Source: Legionellales bacterium UBA4722 (lineage in GTDB: Bacteria; Pseudomonadota; Gammaproteobacteria; DSM-16500). From it: DNA of 9,438 bases. The notes under the pieces were generated by a model, which did not search any database, was not told the origin of the DNA, and was given only the letters and a program-made list of their open reading frames with translations. The stretch is from contig DHJK01000176.1 of the NCBI GenBank assembly GCA_002404295.1, forward strand, positions 15,515 through 24,952. The letters run 5' to 3'. Positions 1 through 7,335 of this stretch are shown here, one piece after another. Position numbers and translations under genes: made by a program. Position 1 is the first letter of the stretch. Each line of letters opens with the position of its first letter.

Positions 1-123
1 AGCTTTGAAAAGACTAGGTTGCTTCCCCCACGCTACGCTCTGGGTCGCAATGACGAGGACGGAGACACGGGCACGAGCAAGCCAGTTGAGGAGCATTATA
101 TATTGATTTGTAAACTAATGGCA
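1..123. other. Intergenic region downstream of icmF
   Basis: No gene is seen here. Most of the left half is a single copy of a dispersed repeat unit (about 7-57), listed separately. Positions 58-123 show no clear open frame. No GC-rich stem followed by a run of T on the minus strand is visible, so no intrinsic terminator for icmF can be named. A short stem (CCCA paired with TGGG around 27-44) lies inside the repeat core but lacks a U-tract in the icmF direction. Confidence 0.6.
7..57 (+). repeat. Dispersed repeat unit, single variant copy
   Basis: Positions 11-25 (AGACTAGGTTGCTTC) and 45-57 (TCGCAATGACGAG) match exactly the two ends of the repeat arms at 8174-8295. The core differs: 19 bases here (26-44) versus 8 bases in the other copies, so the two loci share conserved ends and a variable centre. 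Units beginning with a 'GACTAGGTTGCTTC'-like end and closing with 'TCGCAATGACG' resemble the short palindromic intergenic repeats common in intracellular Alpha- and Gammaproteobacteria; that comparison is from memory. It lies downstream of icmF in non-coding sequence. Confidence 0.7.
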
Positions 124-2772
124 CTAACTAGTTTCTTGCAGCATAAAATCCCAGCTCTTAGTAGCAATCGTATTTAGCCAAGTCTTCATCGGCTCAGGGC
201 TTTGCTCTGCGATCGTATGAATATGAGCAATGGGATCATCACCCGGATTTTTCATATGTTGTAGCGTTGCTTGAGATATCGAGACTGTAATATCCGACGT
301 ACTCAGCATAGCTTGCAGATAAGTATGCAACTCCTGCAAACTCACAAAAATCCCATATAACGCATTAGGCTGAGCATTGCCACCACCTGCTAATAACAAA
401 CTTAAGCTTTGTAATTTAGGGCTCGCCGCAGTAACAGGTGCGAGCGAAGTATTTACTTTTATAGTATCCAACAATTGCAGCAAAGGTGAATTATTACCAG
501 TCAATATTGCAATCATGTTATCGAGCTCCATCAGATTTTTAGGTGCGCTCAATTGAATATTTGCCAACAAACTTTCCCAAATATCAACATAATTAGCAAG
601 ATATTGCGTACGCAATTGCGATGCCAATGCGTCTACTGCCACTTGATCTGCTGCTGCATTGGTTCCCAAAACCCAATTGCCCTGCAAGCTTTCAGAGGCT
701 GCTACATTAATTTCATCTGACATAATTAAATTAAATTCTTTTGCTGTGAACATAGCAGGAATAAACGTTGCAACGCCCTTACTTACTAAAACCGGCGGAT
801 TGCCAAAAACCGTACCTAAATCAATCGCATCATCAATATTATTGTTGCCCATGTTTTTTAAAATAACAAAGCCTAAGGCCGAACTAGACAACCCTGATAA
901 TTGTTTACGAGTCTTTGCAATGAGATCACTATTTTGATTAATAAGCGGCTCTACTTGCAACGCTGCTTGAATATGATCAGTCAACGCGCTCACAGCTTCT
1001 TTGTCAGTGACATCCGGCATCAGTTGTTGCACTATCTCAACCATATTGCTCGCCTGGAAATGCGCCGCATCGCCCAACATTAGATACGCTTTTAACATCT
1101 TATAAACTTGCTCAGGATTTTTATCCTTAGCTGTCTGTAAATAAGTTTCAAAATAAGTTTTTATTTCTGGTAAAACAATAGTTTTTAATGCTTGATGATA
1201 AGCAACACTCGCTGTTTTTTTGGATTTAGTGGCATAAAAAGCTAATGACAACTTATCAGTCTCAGCATTCGCTGCGCGTTGCAAAGAATTTAATAATGGC
1301 AACGCTTGAACCAAGCGATCACTTTGATTTTGAGATTGCTGGATATTTAATTGATATTGGGCAAGATCATTTTTAACCGCATACGCTTGATGCACACTAC
1401 GCTGAAAATCACGCCCTAACAATATAGAGGCTATTAACACAGCACTCACAGCTGTGCCATAGGCAAGATGCTTTTTCCATCTAACATTTTTTATGACTGC
1501 ATCCGGCTTTGCAGGCATCGTTAATAAATTATGCAAAATAAATTGTCGAATAAAATAAGCGCGCGCAGGCATCTCAGGAATAGACATAATACCCGCAGGC
1601 TGACTGATAAAATAAGTTTCTGCAGAAGACAACGCTGTCGTGGGTTCTTCAACATTATATTGCGTACCGCTTGTGAGATACACACTGAACAGACGCAAAT
1701 GCGGAATACCAATTGCTTTTAACATTTGCACGATGGATTCCTTCAACCGTTCAACTTGTAAAGGAAAATCTTTAATGGCTGAGCGTGCTTCTACATTTCG
1801 TTCTTGGTGTAAATGCCAAATCAATTGTTTATTTAACCGTTTAATCAGCGCATTAAATCGTTGCACGAAAACAGTCAGAATATTTTCATCCTCATTGGAA
1901 GGTAATGTAATTCCCCATGCTTGTGCCGCTTCATCACTACTGCTTTCACCAAAAAATTCAGCGAACCCCGGCAGCAAATCACATTTGGTAATGACCAAAT
2001 GAATAGGCATCGATGCGCCGAACGTATCCAACACATCAGTAATACGTCTTTTTAAGTCTGAAATAATTTCGTTTTTCTTCTGATTATTTGCTTGCTGCAT
2101 CAACTCCGGCAAATGCAGCGTGACAATGACGCCCTGCAGTTTATTTTCATTGCGAATACGTTTTAATAAATTTAATAAATGTTGCCAAAGATACGGAAAT
2201 GCAGCCAACGTCTGTGGGATATTTTTTGTTTTAGAAAACAAATAAGGCCCTGGTACATCAATTAAAACTAAATCCCGAGTCACCCACCAATTACAGGCAT
2301 CAGAAGGCGGAATTGATTTTATGTTTTCTGCCTTAAATTGTTTAGCTAAAATATATTTAACATCTGAATTAGCCAATAAGGTTGTTTTTCCAGAACCTGA
2401 AGGACCAAGCACCAAAAACCATGGCAAACGAACCAAGTTAACATTTTTCCCGTGCTTATGAATGACGGTGCTTTTTAAAAATTTAATAGCCCCTTGAAAG
2501 CGCCCTTTCAAATATTCTAATTTTTTCCCTATTTCTTCACTCACCGGCTCTTGCTTGGATTTTTTTTCAGAGTGCGTATCAAAGAAAAGAACTTTCAACA
2601 GCCAACATAAAAAAAACAACCCAATAAGATCAACGCGTTTTTCAACATCCAGCAAAGGCGAATAACCATGAATAGTAAACAATGGCCCATCAAACCAAAT
2701 AAAAAGAGAGCCAATGAAAAATAAACTAAGGGGTATCAGTTGCTTATAAATATTAAATTTTATTGGCTTCAT
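124..2772 (-). CDS. icmF: IcmF, type IVB (Dot/Icm) secretion inner-membrane protein
   Basis: Large inner-membrane protein of 882 residues in the IcmF/TssM family. In Legionella, IcmF works with IcmH/DotU to stabilise and position the Dot/Icm secretion complex. Two hydrophobic segments are seen at about residues 10-34 and 47-64, then a cytoplasmic GTPase-like domain with Walker A GPSGSGKT (123-130), a DVPG motif (172-175) and TKCD (262-265, G4-like). The family motif around RAYFIRQF (404-411) follows, then a third membrane segment (about 437-453) and a long periplasmic C-terminal part. The TssM proteins of type VI systems are usually well over 1,000 residues, and Legionella IcmF is about 970, so this is a short, Dot/Icm-like member. 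It starts 6 nt after icmH stops, with AGGA 12 nt before ATG inside the icmH end, so co-translation with icmH is likely. Assignment to type IVB rather than type VI is inferred from size and genome type; no other secretion gene is in the window. Confidence 0.9.
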   Translation of the reverse strand: MKPIKFNIYKQLIPLSLFFIGSLFIWFDGPLFTIHGYSPLLDVEKRVDLIGLFFLCWLLKVLFFDTHSEKKSKQEPVSEEIGKKLEYLKGRFQGAIKFLKSTVIHKHGKNVNLVRLPWFLVLGPSGSGKTTLLANSDVKYILAKQFKAENIKSIPPSDACNWWVTRDLVLIDVPGPYLFSKTKNIPQTLAAFPYLWQHLLNLLKRIRNENKLQGVIVTLHLPELMQQANNQKKNEIISDLKRRITDVLDTFGASMPIHLVITKCDLLPGFAEFFGESSSDEAAQAWGITLPSNEDENILTVFVQRFNALIKRLNKQLIWHLHQERNVEARSAIKDFPLQVERLKESIVQMLKAIGIPHLRLFSVYLTSGTQYNVEEPTTALSSAETYFISQPAGIMSIPEMPARAYFIRQFILHNLLTMPAKPDAVIKNVRWKKHLAYGTAVSAVLIASILLGRDFQRSVHQAYAVKNDLAQYQLNIQQSQNQSDRLVQALPLLNSLQRAANAETDKLSLAFYATKSKKTASVAYHQALKTIVLPEIKTYFETYLQTAKDKNPEQVYKMLKAYLMLGDAAHFQASNMVEIVQQLMPDVTDKEAVSALTDHIQAALQVEPLINQNSDLIAKTRKQLSGLSSSALGFVILKNMGNNNIDDAIDLGTVFGNPPVLVSKGVATFIPAMFTAKEFNLIMSDEINVAASESLQGNWVLGTNAAADQVAVDALASQLRTQYLANYVDIWESLLANIQLSAPKNLMELDNMIAILTGNNSPLLQLLDTIKVNTSLAPVTAASPKLQSLSLLLAGGGNAQPNALYGIFVSLQELHTYLQAMLSTSDITVSISQATLQHMKNPGDDPIAHIHTIAEQSPEPMKTWLNTIATKSWDFMLQETS

Positions 2773-2778
2773 AAATTA

Positions 2779-3612
2779 TCAATTTCCTAGCGCATGATAA
2801 GCCTGGCTTGTAATCGTATCCAGCATAGAACCCAGGCCTACAAATAATAATAAAATGATCACGGTGGTGACCAACAAGAGTAACCAATAAGGCGTTTTAT
2901 TATGTGCGGGCTTTTTTGCAGGATAGAATGCTCTAATAGGAAAAGGAGAAAGTGTTCTAGTAAAATCGCCATGATAGGCACAAATCCGTTTATAGAGGCT
3001 ATGTGTAATCTTCTCTAACTGATTATCACCATTTGCGACCCTATAACTCCCTTTATAGCCCAAGCTTAAACATATATACATAAATTCCATAACGTCTATA
3101 TAGAGCGCAGGCTCTTTAATAATACGCTCTAAAATCAGAAAAAATCGCTCTGGTTGCGCACCTTCTGAATTAAAAACTGCAAGCAGGCTATAGTCGTCCC
3201 ACTGCCCTTCACCACCCCAAGAAGTGCTTGAAATAATGTCATCAAAGGTGGCGCACAGGGCATAACGGCTTACTAACGTATACTCAGAACGGTAGCCTTT
3301 GGTTTGAGCTGTTTCTTGAAAGCTATTAATTTCTGTTGTTAACTCTTTTTGTAATACAGTTAAATTATCGTATGACTTCAGATTTTTTAATTTACCCAAG
3401 GTAGAAAACAAATAACCTGCCACATCCACTAAAGGATTCAAACCGGCTTTTGGATTATGTGTCGTAAACTTGCCATGCAACAACAGCTGATTATCAGCCA
3501 ACTTTGTAAGCGCATTCTGTATCGGAACATTTTCAACTAGAGATGGCTTTAGACTTGAACCTGTCATAGGTATGTCATCGAGTGTTGCACTGTCAGTGTT
3601 CATAGTGATCAT
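2779..3612 (-). CDS. icmH: IcmH/DotU, secretion-complex partner of IcmF
   Basis: A protein of 277 residues of the DotU/TssL family, a tail-anchored inner-membrane partner of IcmF. The N-terminal 50 residues are polar and cytoplasmic. Family hallmarks are NPLVDVA (59-65), RYALCATFDDII (116-127), the FF-L-RI-EP stretch (157-168) and EFMYICLSLGYKGSYR (176-191). A single membrane anchor lies at about 242-264, followed by a short 13-residue tail; there is no OmpA-like peptidoglycan-binding extension, which some type VI TssL proteins carry. Two starts are possible (Met1 and Met4). The first is preferred because AGGG lies 9 nt upstream of it, but too far from the second. The gene heads an icmH-icmF operon. 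A sigma-70-type promoter sits just upstream, directly behind the fis terminator, so the pair is probably expressed independently of fis. Confidence 0.92.
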   Translation of the reverse strand: MITMNTDSATLDDIPMTGSSLKPSLVENVPIQNALTKLADNQLLLHGKFTTHNPKAGLNPLVDVAGYLFSTLGKLKNLKSYDNLTVLQKELTTEINSFQETAQTKGYRSEYTLVSRYALCATFDDIISSTSWGGEGQWDDYSLLAVFNSEGAQPERFFLILERIIKEPALYIDVMEFMYICLSLGYKGSYRVANGDNQLEKITHSLYKRICAYHGDFTRTLSPFPIRAFYPAKKPAHNKTPYWLLLLVTTVIILLLFVGLGSMLDTITSQAYHALGN

Positions 3613-3620
3613 ACTGAGTT

Positions 3621-3626
3621 TCCCTA
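3621..3626 (-). promoter_or_regulatory. Ribosome binding site of icmH
   Basis: On the minus strand AGGGAA precedes the ATG at 3612, with AGGG separated from it by 9 nt. It decides between two nearby ATG codons: the one at 3603 would have an overlong spacing of about 18 nt. Confidence 0.65.
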
Positions 3627-3639
3627 TACCTTATGAGGG

Positions 3640-3668
3640 ATTATACATAAGTAGACACGTACAGACAA
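3640..3668 (-). promoter_or_regulatory. Sigma-70-type promoter for icmH-icmF
   Basis: On the minus strand a -35 box TTGTCT (3668-3663, 4 of 6 consensus matches) is followed after exactly 17 nt by a perfect -10 box TATAAT (3645-3640). Transcription would begin near 3633, giving a leader of about 21 nt that contains the icmH ribosome binding site. The first two bases of the -35 box (3668-3667) are also the end of the T-run of the fis terminator, so the two signals overlap. It is predicted from sequence only. Confidence 0.7.
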
Positions 3669-3718
3669 AAAAAATCCCTTCTTCCGACGCCTTAAAAAGA
3701 CACAGAAGAAGGGATTTT
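3667..3718 (-). terminator. Intrinsic terminator of fis
   Basis: A perfect 14-bp stem (3671-3684 paired with 3705-3718) with a 20-nt loop, starting 17 nt after the fis stop codon. Read on the minus strand the stem ends in GGGATTTT and runs into a tract of eight T (3674-3667), the classic Rho-independent arrangement. In the plus direction the T-run is only the stem's own four bases, so termination is expected to act mainly on leftward transcripts. The loop is longer than usual, which may lower efficiency. Confidence 0.88.
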
Positions 3719-3735
3719 ATACGATATGAATGCCT

Positions 3736-4041
3736 TTAATCTAACATTCCATAAATTTTGAGCTTCTTACGTAATGTACCACGGCTCAAACCCAACAAAA
3801 TTGCAGCGCGGGATTGATTGCCTTTGGTATATTCCATCACAGCTTCCAATAATGGAACTTCGACTTCTGCCAATACTAATTCGTACAAATTAGTGGGTGG
3901 CTGACCTTTTAATTGCGTGAAATAGCTTTCTAACGCTTGACGAACGCTATCATGCAACGGTTGATTCTTGTGTGCGACAATAAACGCAGATTGCGCTTTT
4001 TGTCCTGTTTCTGTTTCTGTCATAGTTGTGTTAGTAGTCAT
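3736..4041 (-). CDS. fis: Fis, nucleoid-associated DNA-binding regulator
   Basis: A 101-residue DNA-bending nucleoid protein that activates rRNA and other growth-linked promoters and shapes chromosome topology; in Legionellales relatives Fis proteins also regulate virulence genes. The core LYELVLAEVE (52-61) and the C-terminal helix-turn-helix with GNQSRAA and SRGTLRKKLKIYGM (87-100) match Escherichia coli Fis almost residue for residue, and the length (98 in E. coli) agrees. The first 25 residues are Thr-rich and unlike E. coli. The ATG at 4041 is chosen because a purine-rich GAGAGAAG precedes it; Met7 has no such site. The dusB gene that sits between prmA and fis in enterobacteria is absent here: fis follows prmA directly after 103 nt, with its own likely promoter and a strong terminator behind it. 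Confidence 0.96.
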   Translation of the reverse strand: MTTNTTMTETETGQKAQSAFIVAHKNQPLHDSVRQALESYFTQLKGQPPTNLYELVLAEVEVPLLEAVMEYTKGNQSRAAILLGLSRGTLRKKLKIYGMLD

Positions 4042-4106
4042 TGTCTTCTCTCATTTAAAAATAATCCAAAATAAGCAAAAAGCTCCCAAAACCTTCCAAG
4101 CAAATA

Positions 4107-4136
4107 ATTATACACTATTGATCGTTGTATGAGCAA
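4107..4136 (-). promoter_or_regulatory. Likely promoter of fis
   Basis: A perfect -10 box TATAAT (4112-4107 on the minus strand) lies in the prmA-fis gap, with TTGCTC (4136-4131, 3 of 6 matches) 18 nt upstream as the best -35 candidate. Transcription would start near 4100, giving a leader of about 59 nt that is AT-rich. This suggests fis can be expressed apart from aroQ-accB-accC-prmA, although read-through from prmA is not excluded because no terminator is visible between them. Confidence 0.55.
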
Positions 4137-4144
4137 TATTGTTG

Positions 4145-5032
4145 TTAACTTATTTTTAGATCACCTTCTAATCTGGCCCATTCTCCTTTATAAACAGGGG
4201 GTTGCATGATGAAAAAATCTGCATATACTCCCATGACAGCACTTACTTGCTCGATTAAGATGCCCGATAACACAATTTTGCCTTGTGGTTTGAGCAATCT
4301 TGCAAGGCTATGCGCCATCTCAATCAGCGGCTGGGCAAGAATATTGGCAATAACTAAATCTGCTTTTTCATCAGGCACAGCATCAGGAAAAGCAACACTG
4401 AGCTCAGGATATGAAACTGCATTTTGCTCTGCGTTAGATTGAGTTGCCTCAAGCGCTTGCGGATCATTATCCACAGCCAATACGCGTTTTGCTCCTAGTT
4501 TTATAGCAGCTAATGCTAATATTCCTGAGCCACAGCCGTAATCAATCACATATTGCATCTCTTGAATATGCTCATCTAACCACTCAAGACACAACGCGGT
4601 GGTCGGATGAGTACCGGTACCAAAAGCCAAGCCTGGATCTAATCGGATATTCACAGCTTCAGAATCAGGTGGCGTCAACCAGCTTGGACAAATCCATAAA
4701 CGCTTCCCAAAACAGATAGGGCTAAAACTATCCAGAGAGCGGCGCACCCAGTCTTCATCTTCCACTTTTTTTAACTCGAAATGGGTGAGCAAACCTTCTG
4801 TTTGCTGACTCTCCAAGTAAGATAAAATAGGAGGCATTTCTTGTTGATGATCAAACAAGCCAACCAAAATTGTTTCCTGCCAAATACGTGGGTTTGTATC
4901 TGAAGGTTCATAAATAGGTTGATCACCCGCATCTTTTAGCGTCACCGCCTCCGCACCAAGCAACATCAGCTGATCACTCAGCGTAGCTACTTGGTCAGAA
5001 AAGGCGGTGATATGAATCTCAAGCCAAGGCAT
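4145..5032 (-). CDS. prmA: Ribosomal protein L11 methyltransferase PrmA
   Basis: A cytoplasmic S-adenosylmethionine-dependent enzyme that trimethylates ribosomal protein L11. The product is 295 residues (E. coli 293). The N-terminal L11-recognition domain begins MPWLEI as in the family. It is followed by RLWICPSW (111-118), LDPGLAFGTGTHPTT (131-145), the SAM-binding VIDYGCGSG (162-170) and the catalytic-domain motif ANIL (229-232). An ATG 15 nt further upstream (5047) is in frame, but the family start MPWLEI argues for 5032. That ATG overlaps the accC stop by one base (TAATG), a usual sign of translational coupling. It is the last gene of the aroQ-accB-accC-prmA cluster, with fis 103 nt further on. 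All motifs look intact. Confidence 0.95.
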   Translation of the reverse strand: MPWLEIHITAFSDQVATLSDQLMLLGAEAVTLKDAGDQPIYEPSDTNPRIWQETILVGLFDHQQEMPPILSYLESQQTEGLLTHFELKKVEDEDWVRRSLDSFSPICFGKRLWICPSWLTPPDSEAVNIRLDPGLAFGTGTHPTTALCLEWLDEHIQEMQYVIDYGCGSGILALAAIKLGAKRVLAVDNDPQALEATQSNAEQNAVSYPELSVAFPDAVPDEKADLVIANILAQPLIEMAHSLARLLKPQGKIVLSGILIEQVSAVMGVYADFFIMQPPVYKGEWARLEGDLKIS

Positions 5033-6414
5033 TAGATACTCAACCATTGTTCTAAATAATGAATATTCAAAACCCCTTTTTGAAAGGAATTTCCACGCAA
5101 GATATCTTGATGCAAAGGCAAGTTTGTTTTGATGCCTTCAATCACCATTTCGTCTAACGCATTTCGCATACGCGCCAAAGCAATTTCACGATTTTCACCA
5201 TAAGCAATCACTTTTGCAATCAACGAATCATAATAAGGGGGCACCTTATAACTACTATAAATATGCGAATCGATACGAATCCCAGGACCACCTGGCGCAT
5301 GAAAATGCGTGATCGTGCCTGGACAAGGGACAAAAGTTCGAGGATCTTCTGCATTAATACGACATTCAATCGCATGCCCTTTAATTTTAATATCGGATTG
5401 TGTAAACGATAATGGCAGACCCGCAGCTATTCGTAACTGCTCTTTAACAATATCAACACCGGTAATAAGTTCCGTAATCGGATGCTCTACCTGTACACGT
5501 GTATTCATTTCAATAAAAAAGAATTCTTTATCTTCATATAGAAATTCAAATGTGCCCGCACCACGATAACGCATATCACGACACGCTTGCGCACAACGTT
5601 CACCGATCGCTTCACGCTGTTCTGACGTGATACCAGGCGCAGGCGCCTCCTCAATAATTTTTTGATGACGTCGCTGAATAGAACAATCACGCTCACCTAA
5701 ATGAATTGCATTGCCTTGGCCATCGCCCAATACTTGAATTTCAATATGACGCGGTGTCTGCAAATATTTTTCCATATACACTTTGTCATTATTAAAAGCT
5801 GCTTTTGCTTCTGCACGTGTCATTGCAATTGCGTTCAGCAAATGTGCCTCGGTATGAACGACACGCATGCCGCGCCCACCCCCACCACCTGCTGCTTTAA
5901 TAATAATAGGATAACCAATTTCGTGCGCCATACGCACAGTGGCTTCATCGTCATCATTAATCGGATCACTGGAACCTGGCACACAAGGAATACCCAATTT
6001 CTTCATCGCCATGATGGCAGATACTTTATCGCCCATCTGACGGATACTTTCAGGATGCGGGCCAATAAAAATAAATCCACTTTTTTCAACTTGCTCAGCA
6101 AAACCGGCATTTTCTGAAAGAAAGCCATAGCCCGGATGAATAGCCTGTGCATCTGTAATTTCTGCTGCGCTAATAATCGCAGAAACATTAAGATAACTTT
6201 CCGATGCAGCCGCAGGACCAATACACACAGATTCATCCGCTAAGCGCACATGCATTAAATCACGATCCGCTTCTGAGTGGATCGCCACTGTTTTGATACC
6301 TAATTCTTTACAAGCACGCAGAATACGTAAAGCAATTTCCCCGCGATTTGCAATAACAACTTTATCCAGTGGCGGCATTTCTCCACGAATCGATGTAACA
6401 CTATTTTTTGACAT
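5032..6414 (-). CDS. accC: Biotin carboxylase subunit AccC of acetyl-CoA carboxylase
   Basis: Biotin carboxylase: carboxylates the biotin on AccB using ATP and bicarbonate, the first half-reaction of acetyl-CoA carboxylase in fatty acid synthesis. The protein is 460 residues and aligns with E. coli AccC (449) without internal gaps, shifted by 14. Seen are the N-terminal VVIANRGEIALRILRACKE, the glycine-rich ATP-grasp loop GGGGGRGM (176-183), and the residues equivalent to E. coli K116, K159, K238, E276, E288 and R338 at about 130, 173, 252, 290, 302 and 352. The start at 6414 is supported by GGGAG 7 nt upstream. It adds 12 residues before Met13, where most homologues begin nearby, and Met13 has its purine run too close. 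It lies 14 nt after accB and overlaps prmA by 1 nt. Confidence 0.98.
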   Translation of the reverse strand: MSKNSVTSIRGEMPPLDKVVIANRGEIALRILRACKELGIKTVAIHSEADRDLMHVRLADESVCIGPAAASESYLNVSAIISAAEITDAQAIHPGYGFLSENAGFAEQVEKSGFIFIGPHPESIRQMGDKVSAIMAMKKLGIPCVPGSSDPINDDDEATVRMAHEIGYPIIIKAAGGGGGRGMRVVHTEAHLLNAIAMTRAEAKAAFNNDKVYMEKYLQTPRHIEIQVLGDGQGNAIHLGERDCSIQRRHQKIIEEAPAPGITSEQREAIGERCAQACRDMRYRGAGTFEFLYEDKEFFFIEMNTRVQVEHPITELITGVDIVKEQLRIAAGLPLSFTQSDIKIKGHAIECRINAEDPRTFVPCPGTITHFHAPGGPGIRIDSHIYSSYKVPPYYDSLIAKVIAYGENREIALARMRNALDEMVIEGIKTNLPLHQDILRGNSFQKGVLNIHYLEQWLSI

Positions 6415-6421
6415 AAAGCGC

Positions 6422-6426
6422 TCCCT
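6422..6426 (-). promoter_or_regulatory. Ribosome binding site of accC
   Basis: GGGAG in the 14-nt accB-accC gap, 7 nt before the ATG at 6414 on the minus strand. It supports the longer AccC N-terminus over an internal ATG at 6378. Confidence 0.6.
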
Positions 6427-6428
6427 GC

Positions 6429-6878
6429 TTATTCAATCTCAACAAGTGGTTGATTAAATTCGACAGGAACCCCGGTGCCTACAAGAATGGAGGTAATTAT
6501 TCCAGCTTTATCTGCTTCAATTTGATTAAACATTTTCATGGCTTCAATCAAACACAGCGTGTCACCTGCTTTCACAGTTTGACCCACGTGTACAAATGCT
6601 TTGGCGCCTGGTGAAGGTGATAGATAAACAGTACCGACCATCGGTGCTTTCACAGTATGCTTATTAGATACAACTTCTGCTTGCTCAACTTTGGCAGCAG
6701 GCGCGGGCGTTGCTGCAATTGCATGCTGAACAGGCTGAGGCGCTGCTACCATAGTCGAAACTACTTTAGTACTTTCTCTACTGATACGTACAGATTCTTC
6801 ACCTTCATGAATTTCGATTTCTGCAATACCTGTTTCTTGAATTAGCTCAATGAGCTTGCGGATTTTGCGCAGGTCCAT
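6429..6878 (-). CDS. accB: Biotin carboxyl carrier protein AccB
   Basis: The biotin carrier of acetyl-CoA carboxylase, 149 residues (E. coli 156). The N-terminal MDLRKIRKLIELIQETGI is the family-typical start. An Ala/Pro/Val-rich flexible linker runs from about 44 to 70. The C-terminal biotinyl domain holds the EAMKM motif with the biotinylated lysine at K115, preceded by the conserved APMVGTVYLSPSPGA (78-92, including the protruding-thumb region). The ATG at 6878 lies inside aroQ: the two genes overlap by 32 nt in different frames. AAGGAG (6896-6891) is 12 nt upstream, a long but usable spacing, so accB translation is probably coupled to the end of aroQ. It is co-transcribed with accC, its enzyme partner. 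Nothing is missing. Confidence 0.98.
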   Translation of the reverse strand: MDLRKIRKLIELIQETGIAEIEIHEGEESVRISRESTKVVSTMVAAPQPVQHAIAATPAPAAKVEQAEVVSNKHTVKAPMVGTVYLSPSPGAKAFVHVGQTVKAGDTLCLIEAMKMFNQIEADKAGIITSILVGTGVPVEFNQPLVEIE

Positions 6879-7335
6879 AATGGTACGATGCTCCTTCTTG
6901 TTTTGTTAAATAATAATGTGCATAACGCACAGCCAGCAAATAACCTTTAACACCCAGACCCGTCAGAGTCCCAAGTGCAATATCAGAAAAATACGAAGAC
7001 TGGCGAAATACTTCACGACGATGAATGTTGGATAAATGGACTTCTAAGAAAGGCTTATTCACGGCAATCAAAGCGTCCCGTAAGGCAATACTAGTATGTG
7101 TGAATGCTGCAGGATTAAAGATAATAAAATCCGCATCATCCTGACTTTGATGGATACGATCAATTAACGCAGCTTCTGAGTTACTCTGAAATGAGATCCC
7201 TTCATGTCCTAGTGATTTCGCGAGCGCAATGATCTTCTCATTCAGGATAGCCAGCGTATCATGGCCATAGAGATAAGGTTCACGCGTGCCCAGCAAATTC
7301 AAATTAGGTCCATGCATAATCAAAATAGTTGCCAT
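6847..7335 (-). CDS. aroQ: 3-dehydroquinate dehydratase, type II
   Basis: Type II dehydroquinase, which removes water from 3-dehydroquinate in the shikimate pathway. It is a cytoplasmic enzyme that forms dodecamers in the family. From the ATG at 7335 it has 162 residues. Motifs are GPNLNLLGTREP (9-20), lid tyrosine Y23, FNPAAFTHTS (73-82), EVHLSNIHRRE with catalytic His100 (98-108) and GTLTGLGVKGY (122-132). The family usually ends near residue 145-150; here a polar, His/Gln-rich tail of about 15 residues follows, and its last part is read through the start of accB (32-nt overlap). An ATG 42 nt upstream (7377) is in frame but has no ribosome binding site and would add residues before the conserved MATILIMHGPN start; GAGAG lies 5 nt before 7335. 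First gene of the aroQ-accB-accC-prmA cluster; its promoter could not be identified convincingly. Confidence 0.95.
   Translation of the reverse strand: MATILIMHGPNLNLLGTREPYLYGHDTLAILNEKIIALAKSLGHEGISFQSNSEAALIDRIHQSQDDADFIIFNPAAFTHTSIALRDALIAVNKPFLEVHLSNIHRREVFRQSSYFSDIALGTLTGLGVKGYLLAVRYAHYYLTKQEGASYHYGPAQNPQAH
6891..6896 (-). promoter_or_regulatory. Ribosome binding site of accB inside aroQ
   Basis: AAGGAG on the minus strand, within the aroQ coding sequence, 12 nt before the accB ATG. It encodes part of the QEG residues of the AroQ tail, so the same bases serve both genes. Confidence 0.6.

Noticed and set aside
1640..2002. 120-codon plus-strand ORF inside icmF
   Set aside because: It is antisense to the IcmF coding sequence, with no recognised family or convincing ribosome binding site; treated as a shadow frame.
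4467..4475. Perfect DnaA box TTATCCACA
   Set aside because: A single 9-mer inside prmA coding sequence (it encodes part of the VDND stretch), without neighbouring boxes or an AT-rich unwinding region; expected by chance in a window of this size at a few percent.
5701..6117. 138-codon plus-strand ORF antisense to accC
   Set aside because: It is fully inside the highly conserved accC gene, has a Cys/His/Thr-rich composition typical of an antisense frame, and shows no recognisable domain.
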